This document shows, one piece after another, positions 9,687 to 18,485 of a stretch of 64,000 nucleotides of DNA. The stretch comes from Bacteroidales bacterium (GTDB lineage: Bacteria; Bacteroidota; Bacteroidia; Bacteroidales; F082), in assembly GCA_016285355.1 (NCBI GenBank), contig JAEEQP010000013.1:1-64000 (forward strand). Direction: 5' to 3'. The position numbers were made by a program, and so were the translations under genes. How positions within the stretch are numbered: the first letter of the stretch is position 1; each line of letters starts with the position of its first letter. The notes under the pieces were generated by a model. It made no database searches and had not been told where the DNA came from. It worked only from the letters and a program-made list of their open reading frames with translations.

Positions 9687-9986
9687 TCAAACTTGGTTTT
9701 TTAGGAAATTTTCAAGAGCTTGAATATGAGCAGAAAAGGCAGCACGACCTTCGTCAGTAATGGAATAACTTGTATTAGGTTTGCGGCCGATGAACTTCTT
9801 TTCGCAGTGGATATAACCCAGTTCCTCAAGGCTGCGGGCATGACTGGCCAAGTTGCCGTCAGTGAGTTCGAGCAGTGACTTCATCGTGGTGAAGTCGACC
9901 GACTCGCTAGCCATCAGCACCGACATGATGCCGAGCCTAATCTTGCTCTCGAAAGCCTTGTTCAAACCGTCCAAATTGGCAATCAT
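9687..9986 (-). CDS. Winged-helix transcriptional regulator of the CreD operon
   Basis: 99 residues matching the small wHTH proteins found next to creD. The helix-turn-helix region is about residues 28-60 (VDFTTMKSLLELTDGNLASH), followed by a wing (GYIHCEKKFIGRKPNTSYS) and a C-terminal helix. No effector domain exists, so it probably acts as a dimer on its own operon. It lies three bases after the upstream membrane protein gene, indicating co-transcription. Confidence 0.85.
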   Translation of the reverse strand: MIANLDGLNKAFESKIRLGIMSVLMASESVDFTTMKSLLELTDGNLASHARSLEELGYIHCEKKFIGRKPNTSYSITDEGRAAFSAHIQALENFLKNQV

Positions 9987-9989
9987 GGC

Positions 9990-10592
9990 TCACTTTCTCC
10001 TTTCGTATTTCAGCATGAAGATGATTCCAAAAACGATGTGAAGCACACCAAAGCCTAGGAACCAAGTCAGTACAGCATAATCAACCAGAAAACAGTCGAT
10101 AAGACCTAGAGCCAACTCAGCATAACCCAAATAGCGCAACTCGTGATAACTGAAATAACTACTATTGATGAGTGCCAAACCATAGAAAATCAGCGTAATG
10201 GAAGAAACAAGGCCGTAATGCTGCTGCATAAGTAGAGCAGCACAAAGCAAGCCACCGGCGACCATAGGAGTGAAGAAATTGAGTAAGAGTCGGCGCATGG
10301 TTGTATCGAAAGTGAATCGGAGGTTATGACGCTTGGCTTTCAGGAAGGCCATGAAAAATACTGTCAAGAACGCCACGACCAACAGACAAAATGCCACAAT
10401 GATGGTCGTCCGCCATTTGGCTGGTGTGTTGATGTGGTAATCACCCAAAAAGAAATAGATGTAGGCCGACACCAACGAGGCCAAAATGCCAATGATAATA
10501 ATAGACAATCCACTGATAGCCTTGAACTTGGACGAACGTTCCATCATTTCCTTGATGTCGTTCAGTGTATTGAGAGCTTCTTTGTTTTCCAT
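9990..10592 (-). CDS. Small multi-pass membrane protein of the CreD operon
   Basis: 200 residues with a short cytoplasmic N-terminal helix (NTLNDIKEMMERSSKFKA) and about six membrane helices. No enzymatic motif is visible. The position before the winged-helix regulator and creD is conserved in Bacteroidetes, so it is probably a partner in the same envelope response. The stop is four bases before the next start. Confidence 0.75.
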   Translation of the reverse strand: MENKEALNTLNDIKEMMERSSKFKAISGLSIIIIGILASLVSAYIYFFLGDYHINTPAKWRTTIIVAFCLLVVAFLTVFFMAFLKAKRHNLRFTFDTTMRRLLLNFFTPMVAGGLLCAALLMQQHYGLVSSITLIFYGLALINSSYFSYHELRYLGYAELALGLIDCFLVDYAVLTWFLGFGVLHIVFGIIFMLKYERRK

Positions 10593-10664
10593 GGTCTTTA
10601 AAGTACTTTGCGCTGCAAAGTTACAACTTTTACTTTATATGGCAAGCATTTTTGGGAAAAAAAT

Positions 10665-10672
10665 TAATTTTG
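10665..10672 (+). promoter_or_regulatory. -7 box abutting the DUF3109 start codon
   Basis: TAATTTTG ends only four bases before the ATG at 10677. With the usual Bacteroidetes spacing, transcription would begin at or next to the ATG, so the message may be leaderless. Confidence 0.55.
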
Positions 10673-10676
10673 CAGC

Positions 10677-11240
10677 ATGATAATACTTGATAATGTAGTC
10701 GTCACAGACGAATTTCTGAACGCCCAGTTCTGTTGCTGCCTGCCGCGCTGCAAAGGCTGGTGCTGTGTGGCTGGCGATGCCGGTGCACCTTTGGAAGCCG
10801 CTGAAATAGAACAGATTGAAGACAATCTTGAAGCCATTAAGCCCTATATGCGCCCAGAAGGCATCAAGGTAGTGGAAGAAAACGATGTCTACGATTACGA
10901 CGAGATGGGCGAACTCGTCACGCCCTTGGTGAACGGCGAGGAATGCGCTTTCGTCTATTTCCACGAGAACGGCACGGCCCTCTGTGCCATCGAAAAAGCC
11001 TATTTGGAGGGCAAATGCGACTTCTGGAAACCGATTTCATGCCACCTCTACCCTATCCGTTTGGTCGAAAAAGACGGCTTCACCCACATCCTTTACCACG
11101 AATGGAGCGTCTGTGTGCCCGCCAAACGCAAAGGCGAACGCGAAGGCATTCCCTTGTGGAAGTTCCTCAAAGCCCCGATGATTCGGAAGTTTGGGGAGGG
11201 TTGGTACAATCGATTGGAGAAGATGATACAAAAAGGATAG
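10677..11240 (+). CDS. DUF3109 family cysteine-rich protein
   Basis: 187 residues. The N-terminus holds a Cys cluster (AQFCCCLPRCKGWCCVAGD), then further Cys residues at CAFVYF, ALCAIE, CDFW and SCHLYPIR, an arrangement that suggests metal binding like YkgJ-type proteins. Function is unknown; it is a single-copy conserved gene in Bacteroidetes. It is transcribed divergently from the CreD operon and may lack a 5' leader. Confidence 0.88.
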   Translation: MIILDNVVVTDEFLNAQFCCCLPRCKGWCCVAGDAGAPLEAAEIEQIEDNLEAIKPYMRPEGIKVVEENDVYDYDEMGELVTPLVNGEECAFVYFHENGTALCAIEKAYLEGKCDFWKPISCHLYPIRLVEKDGFTHILYHEWSVCVPAKRKGEREGIPLWKFLKAPMIRKFGEGWYNRLEKMIQKG

Positions 11241-11269
11241 GCTCTGTCATTTGACGAAAAGCCTATCCT
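11234..11269 (-). terminator. Terminator for the 12.4-11.3 kb minus-strand unit
   Basis: GCCTATCCT pairs with AGGATAGGC. On the minus strand the stem is followed by TTTTTG. The stem overlaps the last codons of the convergent DUF3109 gene. Confidence 0.7.
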
Positions 11270-11287
11270 CATGAAACACAGACACTT

Positions 11288-11521
11288 TCATTTGTCGCTT
11301 TCCCGATGTGCGGCACCAATGTGCAGCACCTCCCAGCGCCGCATCCGCTCGTAGAAAGCCTCCATGGTGTCTTCTTCGTTGGAGTCTATGATGACTTCCT
11401 TCTGCTCAACAGGCGGCTTTTTGTTTTCGCCGTTTCTCCCGTGATGGCATCCCGCCAGCAGCAGGACGGACAAAGCCGTCACTGCTGCTGCGAGAATAAT
11501 AGCATTTGATTTTGAACTCAT
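11288..11521 (-). CDS. Small lipoprotein, function unknown
   Basis: About 77 residues from the ATG at 11521, which overlaps the stop of the upstream T9SS gene (ATGA), a sign of translational coupling. The signal segment ILAAAVTALSVLLLAGC ends in a lipobox, so it would be lipid-anchored. The mature part is short and charged (MEAFYERMRRWEVLHIG). No family is recognised. Confidence 0.65.
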   Translation of the reverse strand: MSSKSNAIILAAAVTALSVLLLAGCHHGRNGENKKPPVEQKEVIIDSNEEDTMEAFYERMRRWEVLHIGAAHRESDK

Positions 11522-12399
11522 TCCTTCACCACCTTTCTCACACATTTGCGGCCTTCACTGTCGGTGATGTTTACGAAATAGACACCAGCGGGCAGGTTGG
11601 CGAGGTCGATTTGCAGCGTTTCGCCTTTACCTTGTGCCATCGCCATGCGCTGCCCGAGGATGTCGATAGCCTCGGCGGCTTTTAGATCTTTACCCGTGAT
11701 AGTGACTTTGCCTGTAGTAGGATTGGGGTGAATAGTAGCGAACACCATGGTTCCATTTTCTTCCACGCCCCAGTCAAAGCTAGTCTGGCCTATGCATAGT
11801 GGATAGTTAGGAATGGTACAATAGGCCATGCGGAAAATGGTAACATATATCTCTTGGCCATTGAATGAACCATTAACGACAGGGTCTTCCGAAATAGAGA
11901 TGTGAGAGTCTATCCACCCATAGCAAAAGCCTCCTTCCACTTCATGCCGCACGGAAATGTAATAATGGCTGTCAGGATCAGGACATACTTGCTGGTATGG
12001 ATACTGAGCGTTGTATCGATTGAACTGAAATCTATATGCTGGAGTCCATCCTCCCGTAATATTAGAGATAGTATCCCCTTCCCGTATGGTATCACCTATA
12101 ATAGGCACGGCATCGTCTTGATGAAATATTTGATAGGGAAGTCTGAATCTCCATGTAGGATTGCCTCTCAATACTGTAGTAAGCATCAAATGATACGATT
12201 CCTCACATGTAAATTTGAAATCCTCCGTACCGTCATAATCCATATCAAGCAGTAACTTAGGCATAATTATATTCTCGGCATTGAAATAATGTACCGTTGA
12301 ATCTGGTTTGAATTCTGCATAGATGATTTCGCCTTTCTGAGGCAAAGCCCTACCGCTTATCAACAGAGCGACGAAAACTAATAATAATACTTTTTTCAT
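11518..12399 (-). CDS. Secreted protein with T9SS type A sorting domain
   Basis: 293 residues. Signal peptide MKKVLLLVFVALLISG, a beta-rich middle without a recognised family (LLLDMDYDGTEDFKF looks calcium-loop-like), and a C-terminal T9SS type A sorting domain from about residue 220 (TIHPNPTTGKVTITG to VRKVVKE). It is expected on the cell surface or released. It precedes the small lipoprotein with an ATGA overlap. Confidence 0.82.
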   Translation of the reverse strand: MKKVLLLVFVALLISGRALPQKGEIIYAEFKPDSTVHYFNAENIIMPKLLLDMDYDGTEDFKFTCEESYHLMLTTVLRGNPTWRFRLPYQIFHQDDAVPIIGDTIREGDTISNITGGWTPAYRFQFNRYNAQYPYQQVCPDPDSHYYISVRHEVEGGFCYGWIDSHISISEDPVVNGSFNGQEIYVTIFRMAYCTIPNYPLCIGQTSFDWGVEENGTMVFATIHPNPTTGKVTITGKDLKAAEAIDILGQRMAMAQGKGETLQIDLANLPAGVYFVNITDSEGRKCVRKVVKE

Positions 12400-12432
12400 G
12401 TCTATAGAGTTTAATCATTCAATTTTCTTTCA

Positions 12433-13677
12433 TCATTCTGGACAATTATGTTGTGGCAACACTACTCCTTCCATTGAACATTCTGGACAATCGTGTGTCA
12501 TAAGTGTCATTTGAGTTCCCAATGGCAACTCAAACGGTCCATCAATAACAATGGATTCAACAGCCCTCATAGTGAAATTTCTGCCAACTGGAATTGTTAA
12601 AGTGCTGTTTTGCCCACCCATTGTAATCGTATGTTTCGTTTTGTATTGAAAGCCATTGAAATCGGAGAGGTTTCTTATTACAACATCAGCAGAGCAGTCT
12701 GCCTTCAATCTATAGCCTTTGATATAGTTAATCGTCATCTCATCATTCCAATTACCCCAAATTGTGTCTAAGTTTTCATCAAACCCAACCTTCGCATCAA
12801 TATCTTCTGTATGTGTTATCTTAAGCCACATCGGATGTGGTGGGATTAGTTCTGGGTTATCAAACTCGTTAACAATCCTTCCGTCAACATAAAATGCAAC
12901 CTGATTGGGCAACCACAAACATCCAAAAGTATGGTATTCGTCAAGTGATGGACCATTTTCTGGAATTGCATACAAATGATTCGAATACCTTACTGCAGCA
13001 GGAACAACCGTGTTACCCCATTCATCTAAAATAGCATGAAGATTCGATCCATACGGATTGAACCATATCCCACTCAGCGTTTCAGTATTCAAATTCGAGG
13101 GACATAGCGCCTTGGTATGTTCAAACACATCGATTTCATTGTATGTTTGTCCTAGTCCACTCCAAAACCAAAAAGCCGAGTATGCTCCCTCATGTAAAGG
13201 CATCTTGCATTCTATTTCATAGTATCCATATCCAACCGGATCTATGGATTCTATCATGCCTGTATGATAATGAACACATGGATGTTGATTCTCATGGAGT
13301 GAATCACAATAATGACAGTACTTATTCCAAGGGGCGGGAACATACCCTTCTCCACACCACAATGGGCTTTGACTCTTGAGTTCTTCAATTAATCTAAGAG
13401 TGTGGTTTGAATCAAAAACAGCATTGTTCCGTTGATATGCATGACGTTCCCTTATTGATCCAGTCACACCGGATCCCCAAATCTCGTCAGCAAAGCATTT
13501 CCAAAAAGGCTTATACCCTATAGTGTCTTTTTGGTCTTCCCAATGACCGTCCCAATACCGAACACCAGAAAAGTTTTCATTAATAAAACATTCCCAGTTA
13601 TCGTCGTCTAAATCAATTTGCGCCATCATGTTCAAACTTATCAACATCATGCCGCAAAAGTATAAAAACCTTTTCAT
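12433..13677 (-). CDS. Glycoside hydrolase family 16 protein
   Basis: 414 residues with a signal peptide ending MMAQ. The GH16 signature is NEIDVFEH: nucleophile E181, assisting D183 and acid/base E186, all intact. Flanking family features are GYYEIECKMP before it and HTFGCLWLPNQVAFYVDG after it. GH16 enzymes cut beta-1,3/1,4-glucans, galactans or related glycans; the exact substrate cannot be told. A C-terminal tail of about 90 residues with CPECSMEG and a Cys near the end is not part of the catalytic fold. No T9SS tail is seen, unlike its neighbour. Confidence 0.88.
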   Translation of the reverse strand: MKRFLYFCGMMLISLNMMAQIDLDDDNWECFINENFSGVRYWDGHWEDQKDTIGYKPFWKCFADEIWGSGVTGSIRERHAYQRNNAVFDSNHTLRLIEELKSQSPLWCGEGYVPAPWNKYCHYCDSLHENQHPCVHYHTGMIESIDPVGYGYYEIECKMPLHEGAYSAFWFWSGLGQTYNEIDVFEHTKALCPSNLNTETLSGIWFNPYGSNLHAILDEWGNTVVPAAVRYSNHLYAIPENGPSLDEYHTFGCLWLPNQVAFYVDGRIVNEFDNPELIPPHPMWLKITHTEDIDAKVGFDENLDTIWGNWNDEMTINYIKGYRLKADCSADVVIRNLSDFNGFQYKTKHTITMGGQNSTLTIPVGRNFTMRAVESIVIDGPFELPLGTQMTLMTHDCPECSMEGVVLPQHNCPE

Positions 13678-13691
13678 GGCTACATGGATTT

Positions 13692-14327
13692 TTATGGTTT
13701 TTCTGGCTCCAGCAGTCCGTTTTCCTCCAAGGTTTTGCGAAGCAACTCCATTTCCGACCGCTGTTCCTTTACGGCCTCTATAAGAAACACCGTCAATGCA
13801 TCATAATCCACATACAGCAGGCCTGTTTCATCAGCAGTCACCGCTTCGGGCAATACTTCTTTTACTTCTTGGGGATTGACTCCAGGATGTCTTCCTTCTT
13901 CTGACTTTACGCTACCTTTGCCGCCCCCATCATCGGGAACATACCAAACTCCAGTAATCTGGTCAAGAACCATACCTGCTCCGCTGACATTTCCTAAAAC
14001 ACTACCCTCAGGGTGTCTCCAATTGCCTCGTTTGTATACGTAGCCGTTGCCCGTAACAAAGAATGTGTGTGTTCCTGGATTAGGATCATCTAGATTGGCT
14101 ACAATCCAATGTTTTTGGAGTGAATCATTTGCATAGGATAATGTTCCCCAACTCCATTCTGCATTCGACTGTGTGCGAAAATAGGTGTATCCGTTGGGCT
14201 GTACTTGCACTCCGTATGCATGGGTCAGACATCCTAAACTTACATGTCCGTCGTCAAATAGTTTAATCTGCGCCTGTGCCGCCACTGCGAACAGTATGAT
14301 AGCTAATGTCAATAATACTTTTTTCAT
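13692..14327 (-). CDS. Secreted protein with S74-like intramolecular chaperone tail
   Basis: 211 residues, signal peptide ending AAQAQ. The C-terminal half (GVNPQEVKEVLPEAV, then LLYVDYDALTVFLIEAVKEQ and a coiled-coil end) resembles the peptidase S74/tail-fibre chaperone domain that helps trimers fold and sometimes cuts itself off. The N-terminal half has short beta repeats (GHVSLG, NGYTYFR, GNGYVYKRG). It is probably a surface fibre-like protein. Only 14 bases separate it from the GH16 gene. Confidence 0.65.
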   Translation of the reverse strand: MKKVLLTLAIILFAVAAQAQIKLFDDGHVSLGCLTHAYGVQVQPNGYTYFRTQSNAEWSWGTLSYANDSLQKHWIVANLDDPNPGTHTFFVTGNGYVYKRGNWRHPEGSVLGNVSGAGMVLDQITGVWYVPDDGGGKGSVKSEEGRHPGVNPQEVKEVLPEAVTADETGLLYVDYDALTVFLIEAVKEQRSEMELLRKTLEENGLLEPEKP

Positions 14328-14382
14328 AGTGTCTAAATTTTAATGATTTGAATTTTAATTTGTTTGTTGAATTGAAGTTGTT

Positions 14383-14766
14383 TTAATCTGTTACCGTAAA
14401 CTCACCATAATACACATCCCCGCTGGGGAGCGTAAAAGTAATGATATAATCCCCATTGAGGGGTAAGTAGGTCTGAATACCATTAGGGGTGTAAACCCAA
14501 AGGTACTCTACGCTGGCTCCTGATGCCGTGATGATTTCAATGGACACTTGGCCAAGGTTTTCTGTGAAAACCACTGTGAGTACATGACCGTTAAGAGTAG
14601 GAACAATACTACCACTTTTGTCAAAGCTACTCATACTCGAACTTTCAATTAACTGAATAGGAACGCTGTCTCCTTTTTTCTCTGTTCTGGCCACGCCGTG
14701 GGCATAGCACAATGCTCCTGAAAGAAATAAGCCGAACATCAGAACTAATTTTGTTACTTTTTTCAT
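14383..14766 (-). CDS. DUF3244 family secreted protein
   Basis: 127 residues with a signal peptide (LVLMFGLFLSGALCYA). The rest is an Ig-like beta sandwich typical of DUF3244 (LNGHVLTVVFTENLGQVSIEI, then GDYIITFTLPSGDVYYGEF). These proteins are common small secreted products near TPR/HTH regulators in Bacteroidales; the function is unknown. It lies just downstream of the TPR-HTH gene on the same strand. Confidence 0.75.
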   Translation of the reverse strand: MKKVTKLVLMFGLFLSGALCYAHGVARTEKKGDSVPIQLIESSSMSSFDKSGSIVPTLNGHVLTVVFTENLGQVSIEIITASGASVEYLWVYTPNGIQTYLPLNGDYIITFTLPSGDVYYGEFTVTD

Positions 14767-14893
14767 CTTTTGGAATTTTACATGATTAAACTTTTGATTT
14801 CGAAATCGGATGCAAAAGTATCATGGTTTAGATGCCCTCGTCAAGAAAACGATGGTTCGGATTGGCTCGGATTTTTGATTAACATCTTGTTAA

Positions 14894-16795
14894 TCATCTA
14901 AATAAAGAATCGTTTGCTAAGGTCCTTAAAGTAACCGAAAGTGTATTTTCTTCTCCAAAAATCTTTTTCAGCTTGCCATTGCGTTCAATGACGGTATTGT
15001 AGGCACGCTGCATCAAGGCAGCAATATCAGCATCGGTTAGGCCAAGCAAATAGAGGCAGCAATAGTCTAAGTCGCTGTTGGTAAGCTCAGGATAGACCTT
15101 CTTGAGACGAACCGTAAACTGTCTGAAATGACGGTCGACGGCCAAACGTAATTCTAGTAGTTGTTGCTTGTTCAAAGCGGAATCCTTATAGATGATATAA
15201 TCAATTTTCGATTTGAACTGCCCTTCGTTCACTCTTTCTATGATGAGACGGCATATAGGTTCTTCATCGAATGATGAAGCCATTACAGATTTTGCAGCCA
15301 AGTCATCTAATTGTTTGATTTGATCTTTCAGTTCTCGTACTTCTTGGTTGCTTCTTTTTAGTCGACCAGATATGGCGGCCTGTTTCACGCGGTGAGCCCG
15401 ATGTGCCGCTTCCATGGCCTCTTCATGGCGTTTGCTCTCCGTCTCCAACTTTTGTTGGGCTTCCGCATCTTGCTCAGCCAATTTCCTCTTGTTCCTTCTC
15501 CTTATTATCATAATAACAATAACAGCCATTAAAAAAGCTATTGGGACAAGAACTTTGACAGTTCTCAGAACCGCATCATGTTTCTCTTGAGCAGCTTTCT
15601 TTTCTTGTTTTTGGCTTATATGGCTTTGGAACAAATTATCAAGTTGGGAGACCAAAGCCTTGTTTTGGCTTTCAGTTTTTACATGATTGGCCAAAAACCG
15701 CACACATTCATCCGATTTCTCTTTGTTATCAAGACTATCGTATATAATCCGTAAATAATCAGCTGCTTGTATTTGAATAATCACGTTTTCTTTGTTTTCA
15801 AACACAGGTGCTAAATAGAGCAAAGCGGAATCATACATCATTTCCTTGAAAAAGATGCCGCCGATAATCAGACAACGTAGCAAATACTCGTTTTCGCTAT
15901 CTACTTGTGCTTGAACTTGTCTTAATGTATTCAGTGACTGTTCAACGCCGTTTCCTAACTGATAGTCACAAAGCGCTTTTGTTGAGACCAAATCTCTGAA
16001 CAAAAGCCCGTTGTTATTTGGCAATTCACGTATTGCACTCTCGTAATAGTCACTTGCCTTAGCTTTTTTTCCGATTTTGTCATACTGCTTCCCTAAACGA
16101 TAAAGAATATTGGAAACACCTTGCGGGGAGGTAGGCTCTATTTTACAGAAAACGAGGGCGTTCTCATAGCTATCAATGGCAGGTTCCATCATAAATTGTT
16201 CAGAAAACATTTCCCCAAGACGACCGTATGTTAAGGCCATAAACCTCGCCTTATGTCCCACCAAATCCTTCTCCCCGAAATGGTTTTCAATCACCTCCAA
16301 GGTTTTCAGGTATTCGGCGCAGGCGGGCACGAGGCTGTCGTTTTCGTAATAGCCTACACCATTAATATAATGGGCGCGGGCATCTAAAAACGCAATGCGA
16401 TTGGACGGCCCTTCGACGCTTCGACCATGCTCAGCGACCGCAGGCTCAGAGACCTGCGATATACTATCGAAATACGCCACGGCCTGCAACAATTCCGCGC
16501 GGTTGACTTGGGCATAATCGTTCTTGTATAACAATTCGGATAACAATAGGTTGGCGTAATGGCGGTTGTAGGCCGAGGCGGTGGAGACGCAAAAATTTGC
16601 GTCTCCACAGGTGTCAAAATATGGCAGGAGACAGGCCAAAGCGCTGTCGGGCTGGTGCCACATGAGACTGTCGATAGCCAATAATTCGGCAGTCGGCCCT
16701 TCGACAGGCTCAGGGACCTTCGCTCTTTGTGTGCAAGCGGCCACCGCCAACAGCCCCATCAGCAGCATTCCTATGAAATGTTTCCTCCGAACCAT
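14894..16795 (-). CDS. TPR lipoprotein with transmembrane segment and C-terminal LuxR-like HTH
   Basis: About 633 residues from ATG 16795, which starts a lipoprotein signal (MLLMGLLAVAACTQ). TPR-like helices fill residues of about 30-400 (YGRLGEMFSEQFMMEPAIDS is one). A membrane segment (VLVPIAFLMAVIVIMII) precedes a coiled coil and a C-terminal HTH region (LTNSDLDYCCLYLLGLTDAD followed by a recognition-helix-like stretch). Membrane TPR-HTH proteins of this type are thought to be regulators of nearby surface genes in Bacteroidales. Oddity: three unrelated palindromic elements lie in frame in the first 140 residues (16407-16459, 16581-16608, 16695-16721), yet the frame stays open. Confidence 0.8.
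   Translation of the reverse strand: MVRRKHFIGMLLMGLLAVAACTQRAKVPEPVEGPTAELLAIDSLMWHQPDSALACLLPYFDTCGDANFCVSTASAYNRHYANLLLSELLYKNDYAQVNRAELLQAVAYFDSISQVSEPAVAEHGRSVEGPSNRIAFLDARAHYINGVGYYENDSLVPACAEYLKTLEVIENHFGEKDLVGHKARFMALTYGRLGEMFSEQFMMEPAIDSYENALVFCKIEPTSPQGVSNILYRLGKQYDKIGKKAKASDYYESAIRELPNNNGLLFRDLVSTKALCDYQLGNGVEQSLNTLRQVQAQVDSENEYLLRCLIIGGIFFKEMMYDSALLYLAPVFENKENVIIQIQAADYLRIIYDSLDNKEKSDECVRFLANHVKTESQNKALVSQLDNLFQSHISQKQEKKAAQEKHDAVLRTVKVLVPIAFLMAVIVIMIIRRRNKRKLAEQDAEAQQKLETESKRHEEAMEAAHRAHRVKQAAISGRLKRSNQEVRELKDQIKQLDDLAAKSVMASSFDEEPICRLIIERVNEGQFKSKIDYIIYKDSALNKQQLLELRLAVDRHFRQFTVRLKKVYPELTNSDLDYCCLYLLGLTDADIAALMQRAYNTVIERNGKLKKIFGEENTLSVTLRTLANDSLFR
16407..16459. repeat. Palindromic repeat family 2 (CCTTCGAC / GCTCAGGGACC), diverged copy
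   Basis: GGCCCTTCGACGCTTCGACC, then TGCTCAGCGACCGCAGGCTC. It is in frame inside the TPR-HTH gene and gives EPAVAEHGRSVEGP on the minus strand. Related copies are at 16695-16721 and 55880-55930. Confidence 0.7.
16581..16608. repeat. Near-perfect palindrome, GTGGAGACGC / GCGTCTCCAC
   Basis: GTGGAGACGCAAA pairs with TTTGCGTCTCCAC around a 2-base centre. It is in frame inside the TPR-HTH gene (DTCGDANFCVST on the minus strand). It is a third palindrome type in the window. Confidence 0.75.
16695..16721. repeat. Palindromic repeat family 2, short copy
   Basis: GGCCCTTCGACAGGCTCAGG and following bases. It encodes VPEPVEGP just after the lipobox cysteine of the TPR-HTH lipoprotein, in frame. Confidence 0.75.
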
Positions 16796-16886
16796 AGTCG
16801 CCTTAAAGAATAAATTCCCTGCAAAAATAAAAAAAATAATTCCGCGTTTGCAATTTGTAGTATCTTCGCCACCTAAATCACAAAGA

Positions 16887-17663
16887 GTGAAACGCCTGCT
16901 TTTCATATTAGCCTTAGTATCGTGTTGCCTCGCCGCTGTCGCGCAAAGCCATGACGACGACAAGCGCGTGGACTTCTATGGCTATGTGGTAACTGCGGAT
17001 AGCCTCCGCCCCATACGTAACACACACGTCATCAGCAAATTGGCGCATTGTGGCACTATCACCGACCGACAAGGCAAGTTCCACATCCAGACACGGCAAA
17101 TTGACACACTTTGGGTGAGTTGTATCGGTTATTCGCGCCGTCTCATCGCCCTCGATTCCACCCTCACTTCTTCCGATACACTCGTCATCCGGCTGTATCC
17201 TGAAACCGTCACACTGAGGGAAGTGACTGTGTTGCCTTTCACCAATTACGAGACTTTCAAGGAGATGCTCATCACCATGCCGAGCATCAAAACCTATGAC
17301 GAAATCGAGCGGCTCAACGACGACCTCGACGAGCTTTGGCTGAGTCGTGTGCCTGTAGGCAATGGCAAGCCTACCATCACCGCCAACCCTATACAATACC
17401 TTTATGACAAATATAACGCCTCGGCCCGCCGTCAAGCCACCTTGTTGCGCAACCGACGCATGTACAACGAGGTACTGCGCGAACAAGGCCGTACCGACGA
17501 ACTCCTCCCCGACTCTTTGGACTTCGCCATCGACTACAAGATGTATGAACTCGACGAAGTCGCCGAAGCCAAGAAAAACAAGAATGAATTTGACACAACA
17601 AACGTGGTGGGGAAAGCCAAGCCGATGGTTCCGAGAAGAAAATATATCAAGTGGGGAAATTAA
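16887..17663 (+). CDS. Secreted protein with carboxypeptidase-like regulatory domain
   Basis: About 258 residues from the GTG at 16887, which opens a signal peptide (KRLLFILALVSCCLAAVAQ); reading the frame further upstream would run into the divergent gene. TATCTTCG at 16861-16868 is a fair -7 box. Residues 30-110 form a CarboxypepD_reg-like Ig fold (FYGYVVTADSLRPIRNTHVI, GTITDRQGKFHI, WVSCIGYSRRLI). The rest is a charged helical tail typical of a Bacteroidetes family of unknown role. It ends nine bases before comF. Confidence 0.75.
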   Translation: MKRLLFILALVSCCLAAVAQSHDDDKRVDFYGYVVTADSLRPIRNTHVISKLAHCGTITDRQGKFHIQTRQIDTLWVSCIGYSRRLIALDSTLTSSDTLVIRLYPETVTLREVTVLPFTNYETFKEMLITMPSIKTYDEIERLNDDLDELWLSRVPVGNGKPTITANPIQYLYDKYNASARRQATLLRNRRMYNEVLREQGRTDELLPDSLDFAIDYKMYELDEVAEAKKNKNEFDTTNVVGKAKPMVPRRKYIKWGN

Positions 17664-17672
17664 GACAAGACT

Positions 17673-18371
17673 ATGACCTTCCGTGACTGGCTCAATAGCA
17701 TCCTCAACCTGTTTTATCCTCGCGTGTGCGCTGCCTGCGGAGAGGCTTTGCTGAAGGATGAAGAAACCGTTTGCCTGAAATGCCGCTATCTCCTGCCCAA
17801 AACTGGCTATGAACTCAACCCAGACAATCCTTTGGCGCAAACCTTTTATGGAAGGGTCAAATTCCATGCAGTCACGGCTTGTTTTTTCTTTGCCAAGTCG
17901 GGCAAGGTGCAACACCTCATCCACGAGCTGAAATACAAAGGCAACAAGGAAGCAGGCATTTTCCTCGGCCAACAATTGGGCGAGAGTATCAAGGAAGCAC
18001 CCTTGTTTCAAGGCATTGACTATCTGATTCCTGTACCCTTGCATCCCAAACGTGAAAAACAACGCGGCTACAACCAGAGCCTGATGATTGCAAAAGGCAT
18101 CAATGAGGTGACTGGCATTCCAATAGGCGACAAATTCCTTGTCAGGGGCATTTATACCGAAACACAAACCCACAAGACGGCTGAGCAACGTTTCAAGAAT
18201 GTAAAGGACATTTTTGAAGTTCGCTTCGCGGACGAACTACAAGGAAAGCACGTCCTCCTTATCGACGACGTGCTTACTACAGGCGCCACCTTGGAATCTT
18301 GCGCGCACCAATTGGAGGGCATTCCTGGGATTGTGATTAGCGCGGCTACAGCGGCTTGCGCTGGGAATTAG
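17673..18371 (+). CDS. comF: ComF family phosphoribosyltransferase-like protein
   Basis: 232 residues. An N-terminal zinc-ribbon-like section (CAACGEALL, CLKC) is followed by a PRTase fold: IPVPLHPKREKQRGYNQS, and the PRPP-binding loop VLLIDDVLTTGATLES. ComF proteins are needed for natural DNA uptake in several bacteria and are conserved even in non-competent ones; the biochemical role is uncertain. It is nine bases behind the preceding secreted protein gene, so the two are probably co-transcribed by chance of neighbourhood. Confidence 0.9.
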   Translation: MTFRDWLNSILNLFYPRVCAACGEALLKDEETVCLKCRYLLPKTGYELNPDNPLAQTFYGRVKFHAVTACFFFAKSGKVQHLIHELKYKGNKEAGIFLGQQLGESIKEAPLFQGIDYLIPVPLHPKREKQRGYNQSLMIAKGINEVTGIPIGDKFLVRGIYTETQTHKTAEQRFKNVKDIFEVRFADELQGKHVLLIDDVLTTGATLESCAHQLEGIPGIVISAATAACAGN

Positions 18372-18468
18372 ACACGCTTTGCGTCATTGCGAGGAGGAAC
18401 GACGAAGCAATCCAGAGACAATTAGCAAAAACTAATGCCTGGATTGCTTCGCTTCGCTCGCAATGACG
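18372..18468. repeat. Palindromic repeat family 1, copy B
   Basis: Begins directly after the comF stop. Arms GCGTCATTGCGAGGAGGAAC and TTCGCTTCGCTCGCAATGAC flank a loop with a small nested hairpin (TTAGCAAAAACTAA). It lies between the convergent comF and buk genes and may serve as a transcript end. Confidence 0.85.
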
Positions 18469-18485
18469 TAAACCGTCAATAATGC

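Noticed and set aside
16914..18188. Long minus-strand open frame under the carboxypeptidase-like and comF genes
   Set aside because: The plus-strand genes carry recognisable domains; the antisense frame shows none.
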